A stretch of DNA of 64,000 bases, taken from assembly GCA_017849455.1 (NCBI GenBank), contig JAFIGX010000004.1, forward strand, positions 248,001 to 312,000, written 5' to 3'. The position numbers and the translations under genes were made by a program. A model generated the notes under the pieces. The model did not search any database. It was not told where the DNA came from and saw only the letters and a list, made by a program, of their open reading frames with translations. This DNA comes from Pseudobacter sp. GTDB lineage: Bacteria; Bacteroidota; Bacteroidia; Chitinophagales; Chitinophagaceae. Of this stretch, positions 9,901-18,596 are shown one piece after another (position 1 is the first letter of the stretch; each line of letters opens with the position of its first letter).

Positions 9901-11142
9901 AATCGTGTAGACCCTGGCATCCGATAAGGCTGTTGAAGAGGTGGAGAAATGGATGGAAGAAGAAGAAGCGTTAGGTGTTCCGAACTCTTTTATTTTAATG
10001 ATACCATTGCCTTTGGTGCCTACCCACAGGTCGCCGCTCACTTCATTAAATGCTCTTATCGGTATATTGATAGCCTCACCATTCAGCCATTTCCCAACAA
10101 GCCCAAAAGAATGGTGATTGACTGTTATCTGTATCACTCCGTTGCCATCGGTGCCCACCCACAGCATATTTTGGCCCATAGGTCGCAGGGAGGTGATGCG
10201 CATGTGCGACATTGCCGGCATTTCGCTGGCAATGGTAAATTGTGGTGTAAAGTTTTCATCATACTCTCCAAAACCTTTGGAAGACCATGCCAGCACATAG
10301 TGTTCCTTATAATATGCCATAGCCCTTACAGGGAAGGGAAGTTTTGTTTTGAAGATATGGTTATGCCCCCGGTCTAAAGCGTATAAATTCCTGCCTGAAG
10401 TGGAATAGAAGATAATATTGTTTACAAGAAAAATATTACTGATCGGTTCATCATTTTTGATGACCGCATCTTTCAGGAAGGCGCCGGCATGACTTTTATA
10501 AATATGGGCTTCCCCTTTATTGTTGAGGATGATCAGGCGGCCATCGATATCGAATAATAGCTTGATAATAATGCCGGGATCTTGTCCCTTGAAATCACAT
10601 TTCCTGAATACATTGGTTTTATCGTCGAAGTAAAACAATGCTTGTGAGAACTTCGGAGCGGCGTATACCTGGCCGTTTCGCTTGCCTACAGCCAGTAAGT
10701 AGCTTTTCGAAGAGCCCAGCGAGTCCTTATTGCCATAAAAATAATGCTGGAAATTACCTGTATTACGCTCATATCTCGATATCCCTTCAATAGTGGCGAT
10801 CCATATTAACTTGGAAGTGTCTTCCGCCATCTGGTAAATCACATTGCTCCCTATATTTTTTTTAGGGTCGCTTTGTTGACTGTAGTTAAAAACATGGAAC
10901 GAAGAACCATCATAAACATTCAATCCATCCCATGTACCTAGCCAAAGCAAATTTTCCGAATCACTGAATATATCGTTCAAACAACTGCTCGATAAACCAC
11001 TGCTGTTGTCTAATTGCTGGAATGTGTACCTGCTTTGCCCAAATAAAGAATGGGAGGAATAGAGAAACAATGATAAAATACAGGCTATCGAATATCTGAG
11101 GAATGGGGGAGATATTCTGTATGGCAACGCATCACTTCTCAT
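6976..11142 (-). CDS. Hybrid two-component system regulator (sensor kinase-receiver-AraC in one protein)
   Basis: The 1388-residue protein has, in order: a signal/anchor segment; a periplasmic sensor made of two-bladed propeller repeats (repeated WIGTWDGL, WVGTDGNG, WIGTSYGMNV motifs) to about residue 720; a Y_Y_Y domain; a membrane span near 804-828; a histidine kinase dimerisation domain with phospho-acceptor His865 in NITHELQTPL; an HATPase domain; a receiver domain with acidic pair VDDEP and phospho-acceptor Asp1183 in IISDVMMQD; and a C-terminal AraC helix-turn-helix. Such proteins bind an oligosaccharide in the periplasm and activate the neighbouring susC/susD genes. It is encoded directly upstream of susC on the same strand, and all key residues are intact. 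Confidence 0.95.
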   Translation of the reverse strand: MRSDALPYRISPPFLRYSIACILSLFLYSSHSLFGQSRYTFQQLDNSSGLSSSCLNDIFSDSENLLWLGTWDGLNVYDGSSFHVFNYSQQSDPKKNIGSNVIYQMAEDTSKLIWIATIEGISRYERNTGNFQHYFYGNKDSLGSSKSYLLAVGKRNGQVYAAPKFSQALFYFDDKTNVFRKCDFKGQDPGIIIKLLFDIDGRLIILNNKGEAHIYKSHAGAFLKDAVIKNDEPISNIFLVNNIIFYSTSGRNLYALDRGHNHIFKTKLPFPVRAMAYYKEHYVLAWSSKGFGEYDENFTPQFTIASEMPAMSHMRITSLRPMGQNMLWVGTDGNGVIQITVNHHSFGLVGKWLNGEAINIPIRAFNEVSGDLWVGTKGNGIIKIKEFGTPNASSSSIHFSTSSTALSDARVYTIEKNKTGYVYVGSDAEGITLYDADNNQWYAWNMIENSSRYPSFSLVHSILIDKDSSLWLGLEAYGLAHLKIIKNNMGQPSIQYLYQYAHTGNNLGPANNAIFALAEGSAGQILIGCRYGGLSIFDKKNKVFRTFTASYSEGLSNNDVLSLYKDSKQRVWIGTSYGMNVIDLADLDLSKPAFKRITTENGLPNNTVHGITEDAAGYIWASTNKGLVRISPLSFEIVRFRQSDGLQSDEFSDGAIWKDEKGQVFFGGVHGFNYFFPDSIKTNQPLSNLMVSDFQLAGNSLTKNVFKVVPAGGDYKPDVFSISRDGNYFEMMVKAINFSNTEKCQYAYTLEGNHNEWRYVGEDGKISYNNILPGNYNLKVKWSNGDGKWTNEVVLMQLNVRQYFWQTLPAFLLYGFVIFTAWYVFYIYRKDQAEMNNRLYLEQQLRLKDEEIHKGQQQFFTNITHELQTPLTLILGGLDRFMHKNKDNKNVSDKQFISLVHQQASRLSYLAHQLLEFRRAEEGFVKNHYTLFNVSNLLENIAALFQRHEENKNLEFTVKIEPGIELWTDKDKLEKIVFNILSNAFKHTGSNEKVLLEVYTDNEQHLLKIKVANSGVKLREEDVERIFDKFFIAEEKGGTKLSTGIGLAFTRELVNLLNGSIDVSCQQGWITFNLSLQSDFIPEQDEIANTSATNAEMPSTMIRSVADNSYEQEQTMEVINKKALVDKLEYQDKKSILIVDDEPAIRFLLKDILSEHYIIYEAENGKKALEIVKNMVPGLIISDVMMQDMDGLELCSIIKNIPETCQIPFILLTAKGAIEQKIEGYDAGADAYIPKPFNIDHLLVRVRKLLEYRQKLHRLFSEDNAMSHISEEGMKEEDRELLTRIHKLVESRIDDTSLDATFLEKELALSKMQLYRKLKSLSDMTPNELIKFIRLQKAALLLKTTRLSVAEIFYGTGFNHRSYFFREFKKMYNCSPNEYRQQHQVPFD

Positions 11143-11383
11143 TCAGTTAGTTTTCTTTGGTCAAGACAAATTGATGAACCTTCGATCGCAGGGCTACTGA
11201 AATGGAGTAACCAGGCCTAAAATAAGAAATAGTTAGGGCATATATCGATAATTTTATACCGCAGACAGAAACAATACCGGCAAGCATATCAACTCGAAAA
11301 ATTGTCACATAACTGCCCGGCCTGTTACCTTCTTATGAAATTTTTGGTATAGTATTGCGATCAATATACAATCGGGAATCTTA

Positions 11384-11968
11384 TTGTCTACCGGCCAACC
11401 ATACAAAGAAAAGGAATTACTGCAACTGCTCGAGCATGGCGACAGGGACGCCTTCTCCTATATATTCAGGGAATATTATGCCGCCTTGTGTGTGTTTGCG
11501 GAGAAACTTACAGGCGCCCCGGAGCATGTAGAGGATATCGTGGAAGATGTGTTCATGAAAATATGGGCCAGGCAGCAGCATTTCCAGGACCTTCGCCATT
11601 TGAAAGACTTCCTGTACAAATCGACCCGCAATGCCTGTTTCGATCTTATCCGGCGGTTGGAACATAGCCGGGAACGGCAGGCACTCTTCCTGCAATCGCA
11701 GAAGCAGTGGGAAGCGGGGGCAGATCTGGACCTGGTCCGCATGGAAGTTTACCGGCACATCTACCGGGCTATCAGCCAGCTCCCGGAACAATGTGGAAAG
11801 ATCATCCGCATGGGATATATCGAAGGGAAGCCAAACGATGAGATAGCCAGTGAGCTGGGCCTGTCCATACAAACTGTCAAGAACCAGAAATCAAGAGGGA
11901 TCGCCCTGTTGAAGCTACGATTGCCGCCTGAATACTTTGCCTTATTCTTCCTGTTCTCCCGTTTTTAA
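11384..11968 (+). CDS. ECF RNA polymerase sigma-70 factor (Bacteroidetes FecI-like group)
   Basis: The 194-residue protein has region 2 (DAFSYIFREYYAALC, then VEDIVEDVFMKIW, about 20-66) and a region 4 helix-turn-helix (NDEIASELGLSIQTVKNQKS, about 150-169). The only suitable start is TTG at 11384, since no in-frame ATG occurs before region 2 and a stop lies at 11336. The weak start may keep levels low. It is transcribed away from the hybrid sensor across a 241-base gap in which I see no clear promoter. FecR follows after 66 bases, so this is a cell-surface signalling pair that should drive the susC downstream. Confidence 0.9.
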   Translation: MSTGQPYKEKELLQLLEHGDRDAFSYIFREYYAALCVFAEKLTGAPEHVEDIVEDVFMKIWARQQHFQDLRHLKDFLYKSTRNACFDLIRRLEHSRERQALFLQSQKQWEAGADLDLVRMEVYRHIYRAISQLPEQCGKIIRMGYIEGKPNDEIASELGLSIQTVKNQKSRGIALLKLRLPPEYFALFFLFSRF

Positions 11969-12034
11969 AATTATTTTTTCAACGTTTGGTACGATCCAAC
12001 GATCGCTGCGTATTAATCAAAAGCGCATTTCAAT

Positions 12035-13252
12035 ATGAATGCATCATCACCTGATTCCTTATTCATTGCAGAACTGGTCCAAAAACACTTGCAAGGAAAC
12101 CTTACCGATGAAGAAAAGGCCATACTGGATGCCTGGATAACCTCCGGCGAAGAGCACCAACGATTATGGGGAGAATTGAACGATGGCGCCATACAGCAAC
12201 AATATGCAAGATCGATGGCTCAGTATCATGAGACCGAAGCGTTGGAGCGTTTCCTGAAAAAACATTCAGCCGCCAACCCTCCAGTGATCAGCCCCGGTAT
12301 CCATGTTTTAAATAAATGGAGATGGGTTGCTGCCGCAGTGGTGATAGCGGTAATGGCCGTTGCAGGTTATTTATGGTTTTCATATACGCCTTCCAAACCA
12401 CCGGAACTGGTAGTCAATCCGCCACATATAGATATTGCACCAGGTAAAAATGGCGCCATACTTATACTGGCGAACGGCAACCGGGTGGTGCTCGACAGCA
12501 TGCAGAATGGTGTTGTAGCTACCGAGAGCGGCACAGAAGCCATACTGAAGAACGGAGAACTGGTCTATGCTCCGGGAAAAGGGCAGTCCGGCGAGATGGT
12601 GTACAACACGATCTCTGTTCCGAATGGCAGGGTCTTTCATCTCACACTGCCCGACGGGACGCAGGTATGGCTGAACTCCGCCAGTTCCATACGCTACCCG
12701 GTCGCGTTCACAGGCAGCCAGCGGCAGGTCGAGATCAGCGGAGAAGCCTATTTCGAAGTAGTGAAGAATACGAAAATGCCGTTCCGCGTAGCAGTAGATG
12801 ACCGGGCAGAAATTGAAGTCCTGGGTACCCATTTCAACGTGAATGCCTACGACAATGAGGAAACACTCAGCACAACCCTGCTGGAAGGGTCTGTTCGGGT
12901 AGCTGCCAGGCGTACCGGCTCCCAGGGTGATCAATACGCCCAGGTATTATTGCCCGGCCAGCAATTGCAGCTATCAGAAAAAGGAACGAACATCAATGAA
13001 CCCGATATCGATAAAGTGATCGCCTGGAAAAATGGCCTATTCAATTTCGACGGGGTGGAGCTGAAAAATGCGATGAAGCAGATCGCAAGATGGTACGACG
13101 TGGAAATAGTGTACAGAGGCAAGGCGCCCGATATCAAGTTTTATGGCAGGATCAGCAAGGATATCAGCCTGGCAGGACTTATCAAAGGTTTTCAGACCAC
13201 CGGCGTACAGATGATGATCGAGAATGGCAGGCAACTGGTGGTAATGCCGTAA
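12035..13252 (+). CDS. FecR family anti-sigma factor with DUF4974 domain
   Basis: The 405-residue protein has a short cytoplasmic N-terminal domain that would hold the ECF sigma factor, one membrane span at about 92-114, a periplasmic FecR domain (about 190-290, with TLPDGTQVWLNSASSIRYPV and GEAYFEV) and a C-terminal DUF4974 domain (about 330-402, ISKDISLAGLIKGFQTTGV). DUF4974 is thought to touch the STN domain of the partner SusC, which is encoded next. It lies between the sigma gene and susC, the standard order for this signalling module. Confidence 0.93.
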   Translation: MNASSPDSLFIAELVQKHLQGNLTDEEKAILDAWITSGEEHQRLWGELNDGAIQQQYARSMAQYHETEALERFLKKHSAANPPVISPGIHVLNKWRWVAAAVVIAVMAVAGYLWFSYTPSKPPELVVNPPHIDIAPGKNGAILILANGNRVVLDSMQNGVVATESGTEAILKNGELVYAPGKGQSGEMVYNTISVPNGRVFHLTLPDGTQVWLNSASSIRYPVAFTGSQRQVEISGEAYFEVVKNTKMPFRVAVDDRAEIEVLGTHFNVNAYDNEETLSTTLLEGSVRVAARRTGSQGDQYAQVLLPGQQLQLSEKGTNINEPDIDKVIAWKNGLFNFDGVELKNAMKQIARWYDVEIVYRGKAPDIKFYGRISKDISLAGLIKGFQTTGVQMMIENGRQLVVMP

Positions 13253-13294
13253 TCATTAAACATCAAAACAAATACTATAGACTAAAACTTTCTA

Positions 13295-13356
13295 AGATTA
13301 GCATCATGAAAAACCGGAAGCAGGTAGGAGCGCTTCCGGCGTAGTTCGGCTAATCT
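13295..13356 (+). promoter_or_regulatory. Structured leader between fecR and susC (nested inverted repeats with mini-ORF)
   Basis: Two nested inverted repeats are visible. The outer stem pairs AGATTAGC (13295-13302) with GCTAATCT (13349-13356). The inner stem pairs CCGGAAGC (13314-13321) with GCTTCCGG (13332-13339) around a 10-base loop. No T-run follows, so it is not a simple terminator. A 12-codon ORF starting at ATG 13306 and ending at TAG 13344 (MKNRKQVGALPA) covers the inner stem. The element ends 48 bases before the susC ATG. It may control susC translation or stabilise the message; that role is inference. Confidence 0.45.
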
Positions 13357-13404
13357 AAAATTCCGTGTAACAAAATTTATATCAACCAAAACTGCGACAA
13401 AGCT

Positions 13405-16400
13405 ATGCAAAAAATCGCTCTTGCTGAACGAAGGGGACTTTTATTGCCGTTCCCTCACCAAATCTTGCGAATTATGAGAATGACGTCTTTTTTCCTGTTC
13501 GCTCTTATGCTGCACGTTTCTGCAAAAACATCTTCCCAAACAGTAACTATCCACGGGCGCGACATGCCTTTGAAAAAAGTCTTCGATCAGATCTACAAAC
13601 AAACAGGCTATGTGGTATTTGGGAATGAACGCCTGTTCGAACACTCTGCTCCTGTAACCATCAATGCCAGGAACATTCCACTGGCGGAATTTCTCACAGA
13701 GGTATTCCTTGATCAACCTATAACCTTTTCCATCGACAGTAGAACTATTTTCCTTTCCCAAAAAACTTATCCTTCCTCCATAACGATAGCGGCGGACACA
13801 GCCGTGATCCCCGTGTTGAAGGGCGCTATTGTAGATTCCGCCGGACAACCCGTGGCGGGCGCAACCATCACGGTGCGCAATACCAGGCTGATCACTGCAA
13901 CGGACCTGCAGGGAAATTTTTCGTTGCAGAATGTTCCGGCCAACGGGGTATTGACAGTGACCAGTGTCTCCTACCAGTCGAAAGAGATCAGGCTGAACGG
14001 AAAGAACTTCCTTAGCATATCGTTACTGCCTGAAGTAAAGAAGCTCGGTGAGGTGGAAGTGACCGTGAACACCGGTTACCAATCGATCCCAAGGGAAAGG
14101 GCCACAGGATCATTCGGTATCGTGACCAGCAAGCAACTGGCGCAGGTGCCTGTAGTGAGCATACTCGAACGCCTGCAGGGTATGGTGCCGGGCGTCAATA
14201 TTTCTACTCAAACCGTTGCCGGTAAAAGCCGCAATGGCAGTATCCAGGTCCGCGGCCTTTCCACGATCAAGAGCCAGTACACCCAGGTAAGCACAGACCC
14301 TTTGTTGGTAGTCGATGGGTTCCCTTCCCAAATGTCGATCTCCAGCGGTGCGCTCGATTTTATCAATCCTGACGACATCGATCAGATCACTATCCTGAAA
14401 GATGCTGCTGCGGCATCGATCTGGGGTATCCAGGCCGCCAATGGCGTGGTGGTGGTAGTCACCAAAAAAGGGGTCCGGAACAGTAAACCCACGCTCAGTT
14501 TCTCCACCACCTTCGGCACCAGCAGCAAACCCACCACCAATTACGGCAAAATGATGTCCATGCCGGATTATATAGCCATGGAAAAAGAGTTGATAGACAA
14601 AGGAAGGTTGAATGACCCTACAACTACTACGTCGGGATTGCTTCCGGAAAACAATAGCCAGGCACAGGCCATCATCTGGCGTTTCAAACGCGGTGAGATC
14701 CCGGAAGCCAGGATGAACCAGGAGCTGGCCGCATTAGGCACTATCGACAACAGCGATCAGGTTGCCAGGTACATGCTGCAGCGCCCTACCACGCAGCAAT
14801 ACAATCTATCGCTTTCAGGAGGCGGGCCTAACAGCTCTTATTTCCTGTCGGGGTATTTTTATAAGGATGAGCGCGTTTACAGGAGCAATGTGAATAAGGG
14901 TTACTCCCTGAGAGCAGGCGCTACTTCGGCCATGATGGATGGCCGCATTACCATCAGCACCGATCTTACATTCGGCAATACGAAGGATAAGATCAACGGC
15001 GCCGCCGTACGGGCCATGAGCGTTGTAGCCGGCGGCATGAGGCCCTACGACCAGCTTGTCGATGCTTCGGGCAATAGAGTATACTACGATGTGCTGACAA
15101 TACCTTCTATCGCCAGGAACCTGGAAAGCAAGGGCTATCTCCCCTTCCGGTATTCACCTATCGATGAACTGGATTATTCGAACACCTATCAAAACGGCAA
15201 TAACATTGCGTTCAATGCATCTATCAATGGCAAACTGACCTCCTGGCTGAATGCAACTGTTTCAGGGAATATAGGACGCACCTTTTCGGACAGGGAACTT
15301 TACTGGGAACCCGAAAGCTATGATGCAAGGATCATGGTCAATAAAGGCACCAGCCTCAATGCCACCGGAGCCCGCGTGTATGGTGTGCCACCGGGGGGAA
15401 AGCTTGACCTGGATAATTCGCTGGGAAGAAGCTATAACCTGCGCGGCCAGATCAATGTGAACAAAAATTGGTTGAGCAAGCACCAACTGAATATGCTGAT
15501 AGGAACGGAGATCCGTGAAAACTACAACAAATCGAGCGGAGAGATCCGCTATGGATACGACAAATCCATCAATTCCTACAGGGTCGTCAATCCATCCGTC
15601 ACCTACAAGGATATGTTTGGCGGCACCCAAACCATCGGCGCTACTTCCAAAGCAGTTGTTGAAAAGACTACGCGATCGCTGTCGTACTATGCGAACGGTT
15701 CCTACACCTTCGACAACAAATACACGGCTTCCGCCAGCGCACGCTTCGACGATTACAACCTGCTCGGCGTTGAACGCCGCAAAAGGGCCATCCCGCTTTG
15801 GTCTGCCGGCCTGAAATGGGATATCGGGAATGAAGATCTCCTCCGCAATGTTCCATGGATCAACCAGCTCTCGGCCCGCTTTACCTATGGCTTCAGCGGC
15901 AATGCACCGCAGGGCTATGCACCGGTCACTACTATCAACCTCCTGGGATCGAATTTCTATACCAATTATCCGTATGGCGTTATCGCCAACCCCGCTATCG
16001 AGAACCTGGCATGGGAAAAAACACGCATGATCAATTATGGGATCGATTTCTCCCTGTTCAAGAGCAGGTTATATGGCTCCATCGAATACTATCGGAAAAA
16101 GACAACCGATATTATCTGGCAGTTACCTATCAATGGAACATACGGGTTCACCAGCACATTGTTCAATACGGCCAACCTCGATGGTCATGGTGTCGACATT
16201 GGGATCAATGTGGTGCCCTTCCTGAACAAAAGCTGGAAATGGACCACCAGCCTCAACATTTCCTATAATACCAATATCATTAAGGACGTCCGTTTCAAAA
16301 AACCGACCACCTCCTTCGCACCGGAGATACTTTACGATGGTTATCCCTCGGATTATGTGTTCTCCTATCTGTGGGCAGGGCTCGACAAAACAGGCCAGTC

Positions 16401-17004
16401 GCTCATCGCCGACCCCAACATAAAAGATAAAACATATACCGTGAACGAGTATCCCTTTGAAAATATCCGCGTTTATTCCGGTCGCAGCAACTCACCCTGG
16501 TTCGGCAGCTTCGGGAACACGATACAGTACAAGAGTTTGGAGTTGAATGTACAGTTCCTGTATGCGCTGGGCGGTGTATTCCGCAAACCCTCCATCAATT
16601 CCGTGGGCTATACCAATAACACTTATGTAGGACGTGGCGGAGACCTGGCCGAACGCTGGAGAAAACCCGGTGATGAAGCATTCGCCAATGTGCCCGGCCT
16701 CGAGTTCGGCGCTGGTACGAATTTCTTTCAAAGCACAGGCCGTTATGTTGAATCGACTTACCTCATCAGAAGCCGCAGCAATATCAGGCTGCAGCAGATC
16801 ATGCTGTCCTATTCCCTTCCTGCACGCTGGCTCGCAAAAACGGGCGCCAGGAACCTGGCCCTTTCCGCGGTTTGTCGCAACCTGGGTATGATCTGGGCGG
16901 CCAATAAGGAAAAGATCGATCCCGATTATCTCTATACTATAGGCAATAACTACCAGTTGCCACCATTGACCTCTTATTCTTTCAGGCTTTCGCTGAATTT
17001 TTAA
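13405..17004 (+). CDS. SusC/RagA family TonB-linked transporter with N-terminal STN signalling domain
   Basis: The 1199-residue protein has an N-terminal membrane signal (about 28-45), an STN domain (about 50-118, MPLKKVFDQIYKQTGYVVFG), a carboxypeptidase-D-like domain (about 138-210), a TonB plug with LLVVDGFPSQMS and ILKDAAAASIWGIQAANGV, and a long barrel ending RLSLNF. STN domains pass a ligand-bound signal to FecR, fitting the sigma/FecR genes upstream. The start at ATG 13405 gives the basic leader MQKIALAERRG common in Chitinophaga-type SusC proteins. The substrate is unknown; no glycosidase lies nearby, so it may not be a classical polysaccharide. Confidence 0.95.
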   Translation: MQKIALAERRGLLLPFPHQILRIMRMTSFFLFALMLHVSAKTSSQTVTIHGRDMPLKKVFDQIYKQTGYVVFGNERLFEHSAPVTINARNIPLAEFLTEVFLDQPITFSIDSRTIFLSQKTYPSSITIAADTAVIPVLKGAIVDSAGQPVAGATITVRNTRLITATDLQGNFSLQNVPANGVLTVTSVSYQSKEIRLNGKNFLSISLLPEVKKLGEVEVTVNTGYQSIPRERATGSFGIVTSKQLAQVPVVSILERLQGMVPGVNISTQTVAGKSRNGSIQVRGLSTIKSQYTQVSTDPLLVVDGFPSQMSISSGALDFINPDDIDQITILKDAAAASIWGIQAANGVVVVVTKKGVRNSKPTLSFSTTFGTSSKPTTNYGKMMSMPDYIAMEKELIDKGRLNDPTTTTSGLLPENNSQAQAIIWRFKRGEIPEARMNQELAALGTIDNSDQVARYMLQRPTTQQYNLSLSGGGPNSSYFLSGYFYKDERVYRSNVNKGYSLRAGATSAMMDGRITISTDLTFGNTKDKINGAAVRAMSVVAGGMRPYDQLVDASGNRVYYDVLTIPSIARNLESKGYLPFRYSPIDELDYSNTYQNGNNIAFNASINGKLTSWLNATVSGNIGRTFSDRELYWEPESYDARIMVNKGTSLNATGARVYGVPPGGKLDLDNSLGRSYNLRGQINVNKNWLSKHQLNMLIGTEIRENYNKSSGEIRYGYDKSINSYRVVNPSVTYKDMFGGTQTIGATSKAVVEKTTRSLSYYANGSYTFDNKYTASASARFDDYNLLGVERRKRAIPLWSAGLKWDIGNEDLLRNVPWINQLSARFTYGFSGNAPQGYAPVTTINLLGSNFYTNYPYGVIANPAIENLAWEKTRMINYGIDFSLFKSRLYGSIEYYRKKTTDIIWQLPINGTYGFTSTLFNTANLDGHGVDIGINVVPFLNKSWKWTTSLNISYNTNIIKDVRFKKPTTSFAPEILYDGYPSDYVFSYLWAGLDKTGQSLIADPNIKDKTYTVNEYPFENIRVYSGRSNSPWFGSFGNTIQYKSLELNVQFLYALGGVFRKPSINSVGYTNNTYVGRGGDLAERWRKPGDEAFANVPGLEFGAGTNFFQSTGRYVESTYLIRSRSNIRLQQIMLSYSLPARWLAKTGARNLALSAVCRNLGMIWAANKEKIDPDYLYTIGNNYQLPPLTSYSFRLSLNF

Positions 17005-17024
17005 AAACCGCTCAACCAATTACT

Positions 17025-18410
17025 ATGCATTCATATAAAAATATCTTTACTGCGCTTTTACTAATGGCTGCCCTGGCCTCCTGCCGGAAATATGTTGAGG
17101 AAGTGCCGATTCAGGGCCAGCGTGTGCTCGTATATACCGAAGATTACCGGGCATTGCTGAACAATACCGACCAGCAGGAGATCGCTTATGGGGTCGCGCC
17201 GATCCTTAGTTGCGATGATGCCGAACTCGCAGCCCCGGAGCTACAGAATAATATCAAGAACAATACTATCCAGGTGGCCATGTATACCTGGAGCAAGCCC
17301 TTTTATGTGGATCAGCAAACCGACAACGACTGGAATTCTTTATATGCTATGATGTATGTCTATAACATAGTGATCGGCGGTGTGATGGAAAGCAAGGGAG
17401 GCGACCAGCTTACCAGGAATACCCTCATGGGTGAAGCGCTGCTCCACAGGGCATTCAATTATTTCATGCTTGCCAATTTGTATGGCAAACAATATGATGC
17501 GGCCACAGCCGATAAAGACCTGGCCGTGCCTCTTTTGCTGAAACCATCCCTGTTCGTTGACCTCACAAGGTCCAGTGTAAAGAAAGTGTACGATCAGGTA
17601 TTGAGCGATACCCGCCAGGCCATATCGTTGTTGCCGGCAAAACAGGAGATCAATTTCAAACCCAGCAAGGTTGCAGCGTACGCATTGCTCAGTAAGGTGT
17701 ACCTGAATATGCGCGATTTTACCAATGCAGCGGCCTTTGCAGACAGCGCCCTGGCGATCTCCGGCGACCTGTATGATTATAATATAGCAGTGGCCCCTAA
17801 TCCATATATTTTTCCCGGACAATACCAGGACAAACAGGTGATGCTGCGCAAAGTGCCAAGGCAGGTTTACAACGCACTGCAACTGAGCCCTGCATTATTA
17901 AACCTGCTGGGAACAAAAGACCTGCGTTATGTGCTTTTCGTAAAGCCCGGCACCAGTTTCTCCCCCGGCTTCACAGGATTCGGTTTCTGGTCGAGGGAAA
18001 AATATTCGGGCTCACCGGACAAACCGGCGGTAGGTCTAACAGTGAATGACACCTGGCTGATAAAAGCAGAATGCCTGGCCCGCGCAGGAAAAAAAGATGA
18101 AGCGGTCGCCATGCTCAACACCTTGCGGAAACTGCGGTTCAGGCCGGCAGATTATGCCGACCTCACAGCAGCGAGCCCCCAGGAAGCGCTGCAGCTCGTG
18201 ATCGACGAACGGCGCCGCGAGTTCTTTGGATCAGGCTTGCGTTGGTTCGATCAGCGCCGGCTGAACAAAGACCCTATGTTCGCCCAAACCGTTACCAGAA
18301 CTTTGAACAACACAACCTATAAACTGGAGCCTAACAGTAATGGATATGTGTTCCCACTGGCCAACCTGTTGATTGCCCAGAATCCGGAAATGGAACAAAA
18401 TCCGAATTAA
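17025..18410 (+). CDS. SusD/RagB family outer-membrane lipoprotein
   Basis: The 461-residue protein has a lipoprotein signal with LASCRK (Cys about 20), the helical SusD body (GEALLHRAFNYFMLANLYGK, about 130-149) and a conserved C-terminal part (VIDERRREFFGSGLRWFDQRR), ending QNPEMEQNPN. It follows susC by 20 bases and forms the ligand-capturing lid. Sequences of this shape are often annotated as SusD-like with a TPR core. A strong hairpin follows, so the sigma-FecR-SusC-SusD unit probably ends here at least in part. Confidence 0.92.
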   Translation: MHSYKNIFTALLLMAALASCRKYVEEVPIQGQRVLVYTEDYRALLNNTDQQEIAYGVAPILSCDDAELAAPELQNNIKNNTIQVAMYTWSKPFYVDQQTDNDWNSLYAMMYVYNIVIGGVMESKGGDQLTRNTLMGEALLHRAFNYFMLANLYGKQYDAATADKDLAVPLLLKPSLFVDLTRSSVKKVYDQVLSDTRQAISLLPAKQEINFKPSKVAAYALLSKVYLNMRDFTNAAAFADSALAISGDLYDYNIAVAPNPYIFPGQYQDKQVMLRKVPRQVYNALQLSPALLNLLGTKDLRYVLFVKPGTSFSPGFTGFGFWSREKYSGSPDKPAVGLTVNDTWLIKAECLARAGKKDEAVAMLNTLRKLRFRPADYADLTAASPQEALQLVIDERRREFFGSGLRWFDQRRLNKDPMFAQTVTRTLNNTTYKLEPNSNGYVFPLANLLIAQNPEMEQNPN

Positions 18411-18423
18411 TGCACATCATCAT

Positions 18424-18458
18424 GAGGTAGCCCTTTCATTAACGGAAAGGGTTACCTT
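18424..18458 (+). terminator. Hairpin terminator after susD
   Basis: A 13-bp stem with one G-U pair joins 18425-18437 (AGGTAGCCCTTTC) to 18445-18457 (GAAAGGGTTACCT) around a 7-base loop, and one more G-U pair can close it. The T-tract after it is short (TTCTTA), so termination may be partial, allowing read-through into the ABC genes. Confidence 0.65.
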
Positions 18459-18528
18459 CTTACGATCTCATCTACCGGTAGCGCCCACCAATGCATACCG
18501 GTGAGAGCATCTATTTGTCCGGGCACAC

Positions 18529-18560
18529 CCCTGCAGGCTCCCGTTGCCTGCAGGGAGCCT
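18529..18560 (+). promoter_or_regulatory. Overlapping, mutually exclusive hairpins before the ABC ATPase gene
   Basis: CCCTGCAGGC (18529-18538) can pair with GCCTGCAGGG (18546-18555), a 10-bp stem. Alternatively AGGCTCCC (18535-18542) can pair with GGGAGCCT (18553-18560), an 8-bp stem. The two share bases and cannot form together. The element ends 36 bases before the ATG of the ABC ATPase gene. It could be an attenuator-like switch or simply part of a complex 3' end; no function is shown. Confidence 0.35.
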
Positions 18561-18596
18561 GGATGATCAAAAACAACAACCTATACATATAATATA

